A DNA stretch of 64,000 nt from Mycolicibacterium thermoresistibile (GTDB taxonomy: Bacteria; Actinomycetota; Actinomycetes; Mycobacteriales; Mycobacteriaceae), in NCBI RefSeq assembly GCF_900187065.1, contig NZ_LT906483.1:3720001-3784000 (forward strand), in the 5' to 3' direction. Positions within the stretch are counted from its first letter, which is position 1; the number at the start of each line of letters is the position of its first letter. The position numbers were made by a program, and so were the translations under genes. The notes below the pieces were generated by a model. That model did no database searches and was not told the origin of the DNA. It saw nothing but the letters and a program-made list of their open reading frames with translations. Below, one piece after another: positions 53,470 through 64,000 of the stretch.

Positions 53470-54342
53470 ATGTTCGACCAGGGCATCGCGGTCGGTGTCG
53501 ACGGCTCACCGGCCTCCCGGGTGGCGATCGACTGGGCCGCGCGAACGGCTGCCATGCGCAATGTCCGGTTGTTGCTCTGCCATGTGACGCCGCCGGCCGG
53601 CGCCGTGCTGGCACCGCCGCTTCCGGTGCCCGAGGGGCTGTTGGAATGGCAGCAGCGCCAGGCGGAGGAGCACCTGCGGGACGCCGTGAAACTGGTCTCC
53701 GAGAGCGTCGGCGACGATCTGCGGGTGCAGACCCGGGCGCTGCAGGGCACCCCGGTGCCGACACTTGTCGAGGTCTCCAAGGAGGTCGGCCTGATGGTGG
53801 TGGGCGCCCGCGGCCTGGGCGCGTTGCGTTCGTGGGTGCTCGGCTCGGTGAGCATGGGGCTGGTGCAGCACGCCCGCTGCCCGGTCGCGGTCATCCACGA
53901 CGAGGATCCGCTCGTCGACCACCCCTCGCAGGCGCCGGTGCTGGTCGGCATCGACGGGTCGCCCACCTCGGAGTTGGCGACGGCCATCGCGTTCGACGAG
54001 GCCTCCCGGCGTGGTGTCGGCCTGGTCGCATTGCACGCCTGGCGTGACTGGGGTATCGGCCAGTGGCCGGATCTGGACTGGGAAGACATGAAAACCATGG
54101 GCGAGCAGACGCTTTCGGAGCGGCTCGCGGGCTGGTCGGAACGCTACCCCGATGTCGAGGTCGAGCGGGTGGTGGTGTGCGACAACCCGGCCCAGCACCT
54201 CATCGAGCGCTCCGATGAAGCCCAGTTGGTGGTGGTCGGCAGCCGCGGCCGCGGCGGGTTCACCGGCATGCTGCTCGGTTCGGTCGCCACCGCGGTGGTG
54301 CAGTCGTCGCGGATGCCGGTGATCGTCGCCCGCCCGGCATGA
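53470..54342 (+). CDS. Tandem universal stress protein
   Basis: The 290-residue protein has two Usp domains, each with the ATP-binding loop: GARGLGALRSWVLGSVS (near 118-134) and GSRGRGGFTGMLLGSVAT (near 257-274). It matches the DevR-controlled tandem Usp group of M. tuberculosis (Rv1996, Rv2005c, Rv2623). Such proteins bind ATP and slow growth. A good DevR box precedes it. Confidence 0.92.
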   Translation: MFDQGIAVGVDGSPASRVAIDWAARTAAMRNVRLLLCHVTPPAGAVLAPPLPVPEGLLEWQQRQAEEHLRDAVKLVSESVGDDLRVQTRALQGTPVPTLVEVSKEVGLMVVGARGLGALRSWVLGSVSMGLVQHARCPVAVIHDEDPLVDHPSQAPVLVGIDGSPTSELATAIAFDEASRRGVGLVALHAWRDWGIGQWPDLDWEDMKTMGEQTLSERLAGWSERYPDVEVERVVVCDNPAQHLIERSDEAQLVVVGSRGRGGFTGMLLGSVATAVVQSSRMPVIVARPA

Positions 54343-54371
54343 CCGGCTCACCGGCATGACGGGCCGGCGGG

Positions 54372-55805
54372 TCAACCGGTCCGGCCGCTGCGCAGGCGCC
54401 CCAGCGCATCGGCCCGCTCGGTGAGCCAGGCCCGCAGCTCGGCCGCGGCCGAATCCAGGTCCTGCCGGCTGAGGCCGTCGGTGACGGGCACGGCCGCCAC
54501 GACCTGGTCGAGCAGGTCCACCGCCCGGCCGTCGGCGTAGAGCTGGTCGTAGAGCTCCCAGTACACCGTCTGGTAGAGCTCATCGAACGCCGGCGCCGCC
54601 AGGAACCGTTCCTTCAAGAGGTTCCCCTCCCGCCACGGCGGCCCTCCGCTCGGCGGCCAGTCTTGCGGGGGCGGCGGCATGCCCGGCGGGGGTTTCATCT
54701 TCAGCGGATCCCGGGGGCCGAGGTCGGGGTCACCCATCACCATCGCCAGGTTGAGGTCCCAGGACAGCACGGTGAACCTGCGCGTCGCCAGGTCGTACCA
54801 CAGGTAGTAGTTCTGCCCGGGCCCGGCCATGTCGTCGGCGTTGACCAGCAGATTCTGGGTGGCCACGTACCGGGCGAACGACTCCACGTCCACCCACCGG
54901 GACAGCCCGGCGGCGAACGCGTCGTCGTCGGCGGTGTCGAGCCAGTGCAGAAAGTCGATGAGCGGCTGCAGGTTACCGGTTTCCGCCGCGTTCACCTGTT
55001 TGAACTCGTGGGCGTAGGCGGCCTGGCTGGGGCCGCGGTACTCCAGCCGGGATCCGGCGCGCGCCTTGTACAGGTATCCGTCGGTGCCGAACACCCTGGC
55101 GGGGTAACCCTCGTCGGGGTGTTCGAGCACCAGCCGGGTGGTGGTGGCCCCGTTGATCGAGTAGGTCACGTAGGCGTAGCGCTGCGTCGGTTGCCCGGTC
55201 AGCGCCGTCATGGTGAGGGCGAGCGCCTCGTTGAGCACCGGCGCGCCGGGCCGCACCGCGAGTTCGGTCATGCCCTGATAGGCCCGTCCGGCGGCGTGTT
55301 CGTCGAAGCTGAGCAGCAACGGCAGCGAGGTCGGATCATCCGCGGACACCGCGCTGAACGGAGCCTTCGACGGTGGTGGGCCCGACCATCCCGGCGGCCC
55401 GAACCCGTCGCCGCGCAGCCCCATCAGCGTCGAATTGCCCTTGAGCCGCACCGCCACATCGTCGATCACGGTGCCGTCGATGGTGACGCGCGCGGTCATC
55501 CACTTCTTGTCCCCGTCGGCGGCGTACTGCGCGATCATGTCGCGGTACTGGGCATCGGACATCTCGACCGACACGGTGTGGGCGACCGTGGGATCGAACA
55601 GATCGACCGTGCCGGCGATGTCGTGGGTGATGCGCGGTGCGGCGACGTGCACCGCCCCGGTGACGTACGGGCGGATGCGGACATCGCCGAACCAGACCGC
55701 GACGAACGCCAGCACGGCCACCGTGGCGACGAGCGGTTTCCAGTGCTGGCGCAACGGTTTCGGAAGCCGGCGCACCAGCCGCCGCGGCAGGCCGGGGCGG
55801 TCCAT
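54372..55805 (-). CDS. CotH-family kinase-like protein, membrane-anchored
   Basis: The 477-residue protein has an N-terminal membrane helix (PLVATVAVLAFVAVWFGDV, about residues 24-42) and a CotH domain. The domain reads VAVRLKGNST, SFDEHAAGRAYQG, EHPDEGYPARVF, ATQNLLVNADDMAGPGQNYYLW and FTVLSWDLNLAM (metal Asp). CotH proteins are atypical protein kinases or structural coat proteins. A Pro/Gly-rich insert lies near residue 370. Its ATG shares a base with the stop of the DUF4956 gene upstream. With VTC and DUF4956 it forms a known gene cluster type in bacteria. Confidence 0.88.
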   Translation of the reverse strand: MDRPGLPRRLVRRLPKPLRQHWKPLVATVAVLAFVAVWFGDVRIRPYVTGAVHVAAPRITHDIAGTVDLFDPTVAHTVSVEMSDAQYRDMIAQYAADGDKKWMTARVTIDGTVIDDVAVRLKGNSTLMGLRGDGFGPPGWSGPPPSKAPFSAVSADDPTSLPLLLSFDEHAAGRAYQGMTELAVRPGAPVLNEALALTMTALTGQPTQRYAYVTYSINGATTTRLVLEHPDEGYPARVFGTDGYLYKARAGSRLEYRGPSQAAYAHEFKQVNAAETGNLQPLIDFLHWLDTADDDAFAAGLSRWVDVESFARYVATQNLLVNADDMAGPGQNYYLWYDLATRRFTVLSWDLNLAMVMGDPDLGPRDPLKMKPPPGMPPPPQDWPPSGGPPWREGNLLKERFLAAPAFDELYQTVYWELYDQLYADGRAVDLLDQVVAAVPVTDGLSRQDLDSAAAELRAWLTERADALGRLRSGRTG

Positions 55806-56482
55806 CAGAGGTCGGTCTGGTCGTAACCGGTCAGCACGGTCACCCGCTGACCGGTGTTCACCGCGCTGAGCGCCGCGATCAGGTCGGCGCCGGTCCTGCC
55901 CTTCTTCAGCTGCGCGGTGTAGTACAACTCGTTGAGGGCGCCGGATCGTACCGATTCGGTTGACACCAGCTCGAATTCGGAGCAGTGCTCGATGAGGGTG
56001 TCCTCGACGCGGGCGGTGTACTCCGGCTCCGGCGGCACCTGCACCTTCACCACCTGCCGTTTGACGTCGAGTTTGAACATGTTGAATTTGCTCATCAGCA
56101 CCAGGACCAGGCAGATGGCGACGGTGGCGCCGACCGCCAGCGCATAGAACCGGGTGCCGGTCGCCATCCCGATCGCCATCACCAGGAAGACGAACCCGAC
56201 GTCGCGGGTCTCCTTGATGGCGTTGCGGAATCGAATCACCGACAGGGCCCCGACCAACGCGAACGCACGGGCGATGTTCGAACCGACGACGAGCATGATG
56301 ACCGAGATGATCATGCACACCATCACCAGCGTCTGCACGTAGGACTGGCTGTAGGACACGTTCTTGTGGGTGTAGCGGTACACCCAGCCGACGATCACCG
56401 CCAGCACGAACGACAGCGCCAGCGACACCACCACGTCGAACACGCTGAACGTTCCGCTGAGATCCTGCAGTTCGATGGTCAC
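55805..56482 (-). CDS. DUF4956 membrane protein
   Basis: The 225-residue protein (GTG 56482) has four membrane helices. The conserved block VGSNIARAFALVGALSVIRFRNAIKETRD is the DUF4956 signature. The C-terminal cytoplasmic domain is ferredoxin-like. It is translationally coupled to the VTC gene before it and the CotH gene after it. Confidence 0.9.
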   Translation of the reverse strand: MTIELQDLSGTFSVFDVVVSLALSFVLAVIVGWVYRYTHKNVSYSQSYVQTLVMVCMIISVIMLVVGSNIARAFALVGALSVIRFRNAIKETRDVGFVFLVMAIGMATGTRFYALAVGATVAICLVLVLMSKFNMFKLDVKRQVVKVQVPPEPEYTARVEDTLIEHCSEFELVSTESVRSGALNELYYTAQLKKGRTGADLIAALSAVNTGQRVTVLTGYDQTDL

Positions 56483-57408
56483 GCGTGCACTCCTGATCGG
56501 TTCGTGTTGTCCGCGGCCGGGTTCGATGCTGCCGTTTCCAGCAGATCGGCCGGCGCGGTGAGGTCGGCGCCGTCGGGCAGCACCAGCTCCGGAGCGCCGG
56601 TGATCGACCGTGGCACCAGACCGAACGCCTGCACCGACTGGCAGTACTTCGAGATCCGCACCACGGTCAGGTTCAACCGGGCCAACAGGTCGGTGACCCA
56701 GTACGGAACCCGTTCGTTGGCCTTGATCTCCACGATGGCCAGCTTCGGCGGGATGGTGTAGCGGTTCGGCGCCGCGGCGGCGAAATGGAAGTCCCGGTCG
56801 CGGCCGTGCACCTTGTGGTCGATCGTCACCCGCAGACCCAGGTCCGCATCCCGGCCGAGGAAAGCCTCCCGCAGATATCCGGTGGTCACCACCGGGCGCA
56901 GGTCCAGGTTGCCGACCAGGGTCGAGACCTCGTGGACGAACGGGCGCTGCGCCGGGTCGCAGTCGATGTCCTCGCGGTCGTGGAGCCAGCGCAGCGCCGT
57001 CCCGTACGGCAGCGCGATGCGGCGTTTCTGGGTCACCCGGTTGACCCGCTGTTTGACCTCGACCTGCACCTCGGTGTCGGCGGTGCAGGCCGAGGGTGAA
57101 CCGTACAGGCGCATCCGCAGCTTGCGGCGGAACCGCAGGCCCTCGATCTTCTCCCAGTAGAACCGCAGGTCCGCAGTGTCGTAGTACAGCGAGGTGACCG
57201 GATACCCGCCGTTGCACGAGTGCGGGTCGAGGTCCATGTGGGCGGCCAGTTCCTCCCGCAACCGCGGAACGGTCAACTCGTCGACGAAGTACTTGATCTC
57301 ATACCGGTTGAAGGCGTGCAGCCGGCTGGCGGTCTGTTGATAACCGACCGGTGAGGCCGAACCGGCACCGCGCGGTTCCCGGTCGCCCCGTCCGCGGCGC
57401 CGGATCAC
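56479..57408 (-). CDS. VTC-domain protein (polyphosphate polymerase-like)
   Basis: The protein has about 309 residues. The VTC tunnel fold shows FNRYEIKYFVDE, SLYYDTADLRFYWEK, RRKLRMRLYG, EVQVEVKQRVNRV, RVTIDHKVHGR and LAIVEIKANERVPYW, with the basic and acidic residues that bind ATP, metal and polyphosphate in yeast Vtc4. It may make or bind polyphosphate. The start is unusual: the ATG with the best ribosome site (57443) opens a 12-codon frame MSETAAPVIAAW whose TGA overlaps the GTG start at 57408 (GTGA). Confidence 0.85.
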   Translation of the reverse strand: MIRRRGRGDREPRGAGSASPVGYQQTASRLHAFNRYEIKYFVDELTVPRLREELAAHMDLDPHSCNGGYPVTSLYYDTADLRFYWEKIEGLRFRRKLRMRLYGSPSACTADTEVQVEVKQRVNRVTQKRRIALPYGTALRWLHDREDIDCDPAQRPFVHEVSTLVGNLDLRPVVTTGYLREAFLGRDADLGLRVTIDHKVHGRDRDFHFAAAAPNRYTIPPKLAIVEIKANERVPYWVTDLLARLNLTVVRISKYCQSVQAFGLVPRSITGAPELVLPDGADLTAPADLLETAASNPAADNTNRSGVHA

Positions 57409-57443
57409 CACGCCGCGATCACCGGCGCAGCAGTCTCCGACAT
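57405..57443 (-). CDS. Short leader open frame before the VTC gene
   Basis: A 12-codon frame (MSETAAPVIAAW) starts at ATG 57443, with GAGGAG about six bases upstream, and ends at TGA 57407-57405. The stop overlaps the GTG of the VTC gene. It may couple translation of the VTC gene; a sequencing frameshift is an alternative. Confidence 0.35.
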   Translation of the reverse strand: MSETAAPVIAAW

Positions 57444-57584
57444 GGCTGAACTCCTCGTGTCGCCAAGGTGAACGGGACCCGACAAGGATACAAAGAACTT
57501 AGCTGATCTTGCTTTTCTGGTGCGGGCCGGTGGGGGTGAGAACCGCGACCCCACGCCGTGAACGTGGCGGCGGCCACGCGTGGA

Positions 57585-59345
<1,761 letters not shown>

Positions 59346-59993
59346 TCACCCCCGCGGATCGATGGGCCGGTCCAACTTGGAGACGAACACCGCCGCCTGG
59401 GTGCGCCGCTCCATGCCCAGTTTCGCCAGCAGCCGTGACACGTAGTTCTTGACGGTCTTCTCGGCCAGGAACATCCGGGCGGCGATCTGCTTGTTGGTCA
59501 GCCCCTCGCCGATCAGGCTGAGCAGCACCCGTTCCTGATCGCTGAGCCCGGCCAGCGGATCGGGTTGATGATCGGCGCCGCGGAGTTTGGCCATCAACGC
59601 CTCCGCGGCCCGGTTGTCCAGCAGCGACCGGCCCGCACCGACGTCCTTGATGGCCTGGGCCAGCTCCATTCCCTTGATGTCCTTGACGACGTATCCGCTG
59701 GCCCCCGCCAGGATCGCGTCGAGCATCGCCTGATCCGAGGTGTAGGACGTCAGCATCAGGCAGCGCAGGTCGGGCATGCGGGCCAGCAGGTCCCGGCACA
59801 ACTCGACGCCGTTGCCGTCGGGCAGCCGGACGTCGAGCACGGCGACGTCGGGTTGCGCCGCCGGGATCCGCGCCATCGCCTGCGCGACGGTGCCGGCTTC
59901 GCCGACCACCTCGAGGTCGGGGTCGCTGTCGAGCAGGTCGATGAGCCCGCGGCGGACCACCTCATGGTCATCGACCAGGAACACACTCACCAT
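59346..59993 (-). CDS. devR: Dormancy response regulator DevR (DosR)
   Basis: The 215-residue LuxR/NarL regulator has a receiver domain with DD at 8-9, phosphoacceptor Asp54 ([11 protein letters not shown]) and Lys104. Its C-terminal helix-turn-helix includes K179, K182 and N183 ([10 protein letters not shown]), the DNA-contact residues known in M. tuberculosis DosR, at identical numbers. It should bind the GGGAC-type boxes seen at five places here. Confidence 0.96.
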   Translation of the reverse strand: MVSVFLVDDHEVVRRGLIDLLDSDPDLEVVGEAGTVAQAMARIPAAQPDVAVLDVRLPDGNGVELCRDLLARMPDLRCLMLTSYTSDQAMLDAILAGASGYVVKDIKGMELAQAIKDVGAGRSLLDNRAAEALMAKLRGADHQPDPLAGLSDQERVLLSLIGEGLTNKQIAARMFLAEKTVKNYVSRLLAKLGMERRTQAAVFVSKLDRPIDPRG

Positions 59994-60001
59994 GGATTCA
60001 T

Positions 60002-61063
60002 TCAACCTTGTCGGGACGGAGCAGACCCCGGCGTCGGGTCGATCTGCAGCACTTCGTCGAGTGGGCGGCGCGGCGTCGGGGTCGGCGCCTCCCGCAACGG
60101 CGGCACCTGACCGACGCGGATCAGGACCTGCGGTATCGCGGCGGTCCGGCCGATCAACTCGGCCACGATCTCCCGTCCGGCGGGCAGTTCGGTGACGTGG
60201 GTGAGCGGGCAGGTGCCCAGGCCCGCCATCGTGGCCTCCAGCAGCACCGCCGACAGCGCCTCGCCGCACCGCAGCGCGGCCGGCGGGGTGTCCTCGTTGG
60301 TGGAGAGCACCACGATCATCGAGTGGTCCTCCGGGTTGTCCGACGGGTCCGGCCGGTGCTGTCCGGACCCTGCCACGAACACCCGACCGACGTCGACGCG
60401 CTGCGGCTCGGCGGATTCCAGCACACCGTGCGGGATTCCCTCCGTCAGGTCGTATCCCACCGTCCACCAACTCAACTCGAGGAAGTAGGGGGTGTCCGCG
60501 GCGCGCTGCGACTCGGCGATCCGGGAGGCCTCGACCAGCCGGGGACGGTCCTCGGGGGCGATGACGTCCAGGTGCACTTCGGTGTCGGCAGTGTCGGCGG
60601 TGTCGGCGGCGGCCGCGGCGAGCAGCTGGTGCACCCCCACCGGATCCGGGGGCGCGCCGAAGGGCCGCCGGTCGGTGTGGCGCAGCAGGATGACGTCGGC
60701 ACGGCGGCGGTAGGCCGCCAGGAACTCGTCGGCGGAGCGGTCACCGAGCCGCGCGAGCCGGCTGAACCGGACCGATGCCAGGTGATCCGGGTCGTCGGGG
60801 TTCGGGAATCGCTCGATGTGCGACACCCAGCCCGCGGCGAGCATCGCGACCCGCAGATGGTCGAGCACGGCGCCGCAACTGATGATCGCCTCGCGCCCGG
60901 ACCGGTCGGTGGCGCGGATGATCCGGCCGCGGTCGAGATACAGCCGCAGACCCCAGCGGTCGAGCACCCACCGCCAGGGCTGGCTGTTGTGCAGTGACGG
61001 CGCCCGGCAGGCCAGTTGCACCGCCCCACGGATGACGTCGAGCTCCACCAGATGATCGTGCAT
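60002..61063 (-). CDS. Acg-type nitroreductase-like protein, leading the devRS operon
   Basis: The 353-residue protein has [35 protein letters not shown] and [28 protein letters not shown], as in Rv3127/Rv3131. It is divergent in sequence from the paralog at 40285. Asp/Thr-Ala repeats (ADTADTADT) lie near residue 160. It lies eight bases upstream of devR. No DevR box is visible in the 67-base gap before it, so devRS may be read from further upstream or from an unseen promoter. Confidence 0.88.
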   Translation of the reverse strand: MHDHLVELDVIRGAVQLACRAPSLHNSQPWRWVLDRWGLRLYLDRGRIIRATDRSGREAIISCGAVLDHLRVAMLAAGWVSHIERFPNPDDPDHLASVRFSRLARLGDRSADEFLAAYRRRADVILLRHTDRRPFGAPPDPVGVHQLLAAAAADTADTADTEVHLDVIAPEDRPRLVEASRIAESQRAADTPYFLELSWWTVGYDLTEGIPHGVLESAEPQRVDVGRVFVAGSGQHRPDPSDNPEDHSMIVVLSTNEDTPPAALRCGEALSAVLLEATMAGLGTCPLTHVTELPAGREIVAELIGRTAAIPQVLIRVGQVPPLREAPTPTPRRPLDEVLQIDPTPGSAPSRQG

Positions 61064-61079
61064 GGCTGGAACCTACCGG

Positions 61080-61128
61080 GATTTCGGCGTGGTCAATGCC
61101 GCTGAGCGAGCGTCAGCACGCCGAAATC
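61080..61128. repeat. 49-bp palindromic repeat, copy 4
   Basis: Arms GATTTCGGCGTG (61080-61091) and CACGCCGAAATC (61117-61128) with inner CCGCTGAGCGAGCG. It lies between the phoH2 stop (61131) and the Acg-type gene start (61063). Confidence 0.9.
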
Positions 61129-61130
61129 GC

Positions 61131-62447
61131 TCAGGGCAACGGGGCGCCCGGGCTGAACTCCTCGAGCATCTCGGTGACGAGCGCCGCGATCGGGGAGCGT
61201 TCGCTGCGCGACAGGGTGATGTGTGCGAACAACGGGTGACCCTTGAGTTTCTCGATCACCGCGGCGACGCCGTCGTGGCGGCCCACCCGCAGGTTGTCAC
61301 GCTGGGCGACGTCGTGGGTCAGCACCACCCGGCTGCCGGCGCCCAGTCGCGACAGCACGGTCAGCAGCACATTGCGCTCCAACGACTGCGCCTCGTCGAC
61401 GATCACGAACGAGTCGTGCAGGGACCTGCCGCGGATGTGCGTCAGCGGCAGCACCTCGAGCATGCCGCGGGACAGCACCTCCTCGAGCACCGCCGGGCTG
61501 GCCAGCCCCTCAAGGGTGTCGAACACCGCCTGCGCCCAGGGGCCCATCTTCTCGGCCTCGGTGCCGGGCAGATAACCCAGCTCCTGCCCGCCGACGGCGT
61601 ACAGCGGCCGAAACACCACCACCTTGCGGTGGGTGCGCCGTTCCAGCACCGCCTCCAGCCCGGCGCACAGCGCCAGCGCGGATTTGCCGGTGCCGGCCTT
61701 GCCGCCCAGCGAGACGATGCCGACCGATTCGTCGAGCAGCAGATCGAGTGCGACGCGTTGTTCGGCGGAGCGGCCGCGCAGACCGAACACCTCGCGGTCA
61801 CCACGGACCAGTTGCACCCGCTTGTCGGGGTTCACCCGGCCCAGGGCGTGCGAGGTGCCGCCCAGCAGCCGGATCCCGGTGTGGCACGGCAGGCCGCGGG
61901 CCTCCGCGAGGTCGAGCTCACCGTCGGCGAACAGGGTCGCGATGTCGTCGGGCGCCACATCCAGCTCGGTCATCCCGGTCCAGCCCGAGGTGACGACGTC
62001 CTGCGCGTGGTACTCGTCGGCCGACAACCCCACCGCGGCCGCTTTCACCCGGAGCGGGATGTCCTTGCTCACCAGCGTCACCCGCCGGCCCTCGGCGGCC
62101 AGATTGGCCGCACACGTGAGGATCCGCGAGTCGTTGCTGTCGCCGCGGAATCCGGGCGGCAGCACCGACGGGTCGCTGTGGTTCAACTCGACGTGCAGCG
62201 AACCACCTTGCGTGCCAACGGGAACCGGCCGATCCAGGCGTCCGTGCTCGAGCCGCAGATCGTCGAACATGCGCAGCGCCTGGCGCGCGAACCAGCCCAG
62301 CTCGTGATGGTGGCGTTTCGCCTCCAGCTCGCTGATGACCACCAACGGGACCACGACCTCGTGCTCGGCGAACCGCAGGAACGCCCAAGGATCGGACAGC
62401 AGCACAGAGGTGTCGAGCACATAGGTCCGAACAGGAGAATCGGTCAC
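61131..62447 (-). CDS. phoH2: PhoH2: PIN domain fused to PhoH ATPase
   Basis: The 438-residue protein starts at GTG 62447 ([17 protein letters not shown]), with GAGGAG before it. Residues 1 to about 150 are a PIN RNase domain ([35 protein letters not shown]). Residues about 240-430 are a PhoH helicase-like ATPase ([15 protein letters not shown]alker [14 protein letters not shown]alker B). PhoH2 is an RNA helicase/RNase, with a small upstream antitoxin reported in mycobacteria. The upstream frame here is open in the same frame ([14 protein letters not shown]), and I could not separate such a gene. Confidence 0.93.
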   Translation of the reverse strand: MTDSPVRTYVLDTSVLLSDPWAFLRFAEHEVVVPLVVISELEAKRHHHELGWFARQALRMFDDLRLEHGRLDRPVPVGTQGGSLHVELNHSDPSVLPPGFRGDSNDSRILTCAANLAAEGRRVTLVSKDIPLRVKAAAVGLSADEYHAQDVVTSGWTGMTELDVAPDDIATLFADGELDLAEARGLPCHTGIRLLGGTSHALGRVNPDKRVQLVRGDREVFGLRGRSAEQRVALDLLLDESVGIVSLGGKAGTGKSALALCAGLEAVLERRTHRKVVVFRPLYAVGGQELGYLPGTEAEKMGPWAQAVFDTLEGLASPAVLEEVLSRGMLEVLPLTHIRGRSLHDSFVIVDEAQSLERNVLLTVLSRLGAGSRVVLTHDVAQRDNLRVGRHDGVAAVIEKLKGHPLFAHITLSRSERSPIAALVTEMLEEFSPGAPLP

Positions 62448-62640
62448 GAATCGCTCCTCGAGCACGTGCGGCTCCCGCACGTAGGACTTGATGGACGACA
62501 CGGCACCAGGACCGGGGCCGGTCCTTTCGTGTTCCCACCGATCGGTACCGCCCGGATAGCAGAGCATGTCGCCAGCCATCAAGTCCCGACGCTACTCCCG
62601 TTCGCGCGTTCTCGCCGGGCAGGCGCGCCGCGACCGGTCG

Positions 62641-63471
62641 TTACGAGGACGTGACGAACTGGCTGAGCCGGGGTTCTGCGGCCAGATCCCAGGCGGTGAT
62701 CCGGTCCGAGATCACCGTCCGCAGGGCCGCCTCATCGAAGATGCCGGTCTTTGCCACGTTGGCGACCTTGTCCTGATACGGCTCGATGTCGCCGCCGACC
62801 ACACCGAGCTCGGCAGCCCGCCGGGCGATCGCCTCGACGGTCTCGTCGCGGTGGGTCTGCAGGCAGTGCGCCACCAGGTTGGACCAGAACTGTTCGTGCC
62901 GTTCCTCGTCCTTGGCGATCCGGTCGAGCAGGCTCTTGAGCACCGGTTCGGTGATCTGGTCCTGCAGATTGCGGCAGTACACCGCGTGCGCCCGCTCGAA
63001 GAACGACATGAACGCCAACCGCTCGATCTGGGTGTAGTGGTCGGCGCGGTACCCCTTCATCACGTGCTCGACGCGCACGGCCTCATTGGCGGCCGGGTCG
63101 ATCTCCCGGGTCACCACCAGGTAGTTGCGCAACGCGACGGCGTGCAGATGCTCCTCGGCGGTCCACCGGCCGATCCAGCGGCCCCACTTGTTCTCCAGGA
63201 TGAAGCTGAACACGATCTCGCGGTGGTAGCCGGCGAGGTTGTCCTTGGTGATCAGCAGTATCTCCAACGCATCGGTGATGTGCCGGGGCAGCGTCACCTG
63301 CGACGGATCCCAGTCCCGCCCGCCGAGGAAGGCGAAGTTCTCCCCCTGGTCGAATGGCACGTACTCGTGGGCGTACCACAACTCCTCGGTGTCGATGTGG
63401 CGACGCAACTCCTGCTGAACGACGGGCTCCAGCTCGAGCGTCAGCGCGTTGGGGACCGGTTTCTGTGCCAT
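62641..63471 (-). CDS. desA2: Acyl-ACP desaturase-like protein DesA2
   Basis: The 276-residue diiron-fold protein shows ILENKWGRWIGRWTAEEHLHAVALRNYL (E...EEHLH) and RIAKDEERHEQFW (DEERH), the two metal motifs of soluble desaturases. It matches DesA2 (Rv1094) in size and place between glyA1 and phoH2. DesA1/DesA2 act in mycolic acid desaturation. The upstream gap is AT-richer with a TACATT -10-like hexamer. Confidence 0.93.
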   Translation of the reverse strand: MAQKPVPNALTLELEPVVQQELRRHIDTEELWYAHEYVPFDQGENFAFLGGRDWDPSQVTLPRHITDALEILLITKDNLAGYHREIVFSFILENKWGRWIGRWTAEEHLHAVALRNYLVVTREIDPAANEAVRVEHVMKGYRADHYTQIERLAFMSFFERAHAVYCRNLQDQITEPVLKSLLDRIAKDEERHEQFWSNLVAHCLQTHRDETVEAIARRAAELGVVGGDIEPYQDKVANVAKTGIFDEAALRTVISDRITAWDLAAEPRLSQFVTSS

Positions 63472-63568
63472 GAAAGTAAATGTAACCCGAATTCACACGT
63501 TCTTAAAAACCGGGCCGGCGAGTGTCACATCCGGGTGCCGTCCGGGCGCCACCGGGAGTTCGGGCCCC

Positions 63569-63618
63569 GGCCCGGCCGGGCCGCTTCCGCTACGGCCCGG
63601 CCGGGCCGCTTCCGCTAC
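63569..63618. repeat. Perfect 25-bp tandem duplication at the glyA 3' end
   Basis: Two identical 25-base units (63569-63593 and 63594-63618) each contain the perfect 14-bp palindrome GGCCCGGCCGGGCC. The second unit includes the glyA stop codon. The hairpins may end transcription of glyA. Confidence 0.85.
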
Positions 63619-64000
63619 AGGGTCAGCCCCGGATAGAGCGGGTTGGCGGTGAGCAGCTCGTCCGCGGCGGCCTGCACCCGGGCGGCGGTGCCCTCGGCCA
63701 GCGTGTACCTGGCCTTGGAGGTGGCGTCCGGCTGGGTGTTCTCGAGCACTTCGACCACCAGTTCGGCGACCCGGTCGAAGTCGGCGGCATCGAAACCCCG
63801 GCTGGTCAGCGCGGGGGTGCCGAACCGGATACCGCTGGTGTACCAGGCCCCGTTCGGGTCGGCCGGGATCGCGTTGCGGTTGGTGACGACCCCGGATTCC
63901 AGCAGCGCGGCCTCGGCCTGCCGGCCGGTCAGCCCGAAACTGGTCACATCGAGCAGCACGATGTGGTTGTCGGTGCCGCCGGTGACCAGCCGGGCGCCGC
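63615..64000 (-). CDS. glyA: Serine hydroxymethyltransferase, C-terminal part (cut by window edge)
   Basis: The 128 visible codons read [52 protein letters not shown], matching the C-terminal domain of GlyA (SGGTDNHLVLVD; the RFGTPA substrate loop). It converts serine and tetrahydrofolate to glycine and methylene-THF. Followed by desA2 as in M. tuberculosis (glyA1). Confidence 0.95.
   Translation of the reverse strand, partial: GARLVTGGTDNHIVLLDVTSFGLTGRQAEAALLESGVVTNRNAIPADPNGAWYTSGIRFGTPALTSRGFDAADFDRVAELVVEVLENTQPDATSKARYTLAEGTAARVQAAADELLTANPLYPGLTL

Noticed and set aside
62448..62640. Separate antitoxin gene (phoAT) before phoH2
   Set aside because: The only in-phase extension is continuous with phoH2, and no separate small frame with its own start and features stood out.

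Overview
The window is high-GC actinobacterial DNA from a mycobacterium, most likely a fast-growing Mycolicibacterium. The evidence is the gene set (HspX, DevR/DevS, NrdZ, DesA2, PhoH2, Mce-associated proteins, cutinase, WS/DGAT-like acyltransferase). Several runs also keep the M. tuberculosis gene order: glyA1-desA2-phoH2 at 61-64 kb, fum-glpX-Rv1100-like-AI-2E at 34-39 kb, and 3beta-HSD-xseB-xseA-Rv1109c-lytB2-Rv1111c-ychF at 24-31 kb. Species is not claimed.

Layout. 0-5.5 kb is a decayed, IS-riddled segment. It holds the start of a Rieske oxygenase gene cut by the window edge, a cytochrome P450 remnant with several frameshifts and a lost heme cysteine, and two different IS1380-family elements. 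The second element sits inside an alpha/beta hydrolase gene that also has an in-frame stop. 5.7-21.7 kb is accessory metabolism and envelope: a FadR-type regulator, a DoxX/DUF3556/acyltransferase/hydrolase/Mce-associated operon, a TetR-hydrolase divergon with a palindromic operator candidate, a BrkB-adenylate cyclase pair, a cutinase, a CmtR-like metal sensor with a cation efflux protein, and hspX. 21.7-39.1 kb is mainly conserved core: nrdZ, ychF, ispH, xseAB, a 3beta-HSD gene with a KstR-type operator, short-chain dehydrogenases, glpX and fum.

39.1-61.1 kb is a dormancy (DosR/DevR) block lying between fum and phoH2, which are much closer together in M. tuberculosis. It contains a PNPOx-like/DUF1269 pair, an Acg-type nitroreductase gene, two ketoacyl-synthase-III-like genes, a complete four-subunit group 3b [NiFe] hydrogenase, PEP synthase, a GH65 glycoside phosphorylase/hydrolase with degenerate phosphatase domains, a tandem universal stress protein, a VTC/DUF4956/CotH operon, and the regulators DevR and DevS behind a second Acg-type gene. 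I read five DevR-box-like sequences here and at hspX. The KAS pair, apparently co-transcribed with the hydrogenase, is the strongest candidate for an undescribed function: one member has a full Cys-His-Asn triad and its partner has lost His and Asn.

Repeats. A 49-bp palindromic repeat occurs four times, always at or near gene ends. A perfect 25-bp tandem duplication lies at the 3' end of glyA1. No rRNA, tRNA or CRISPR array was seen.
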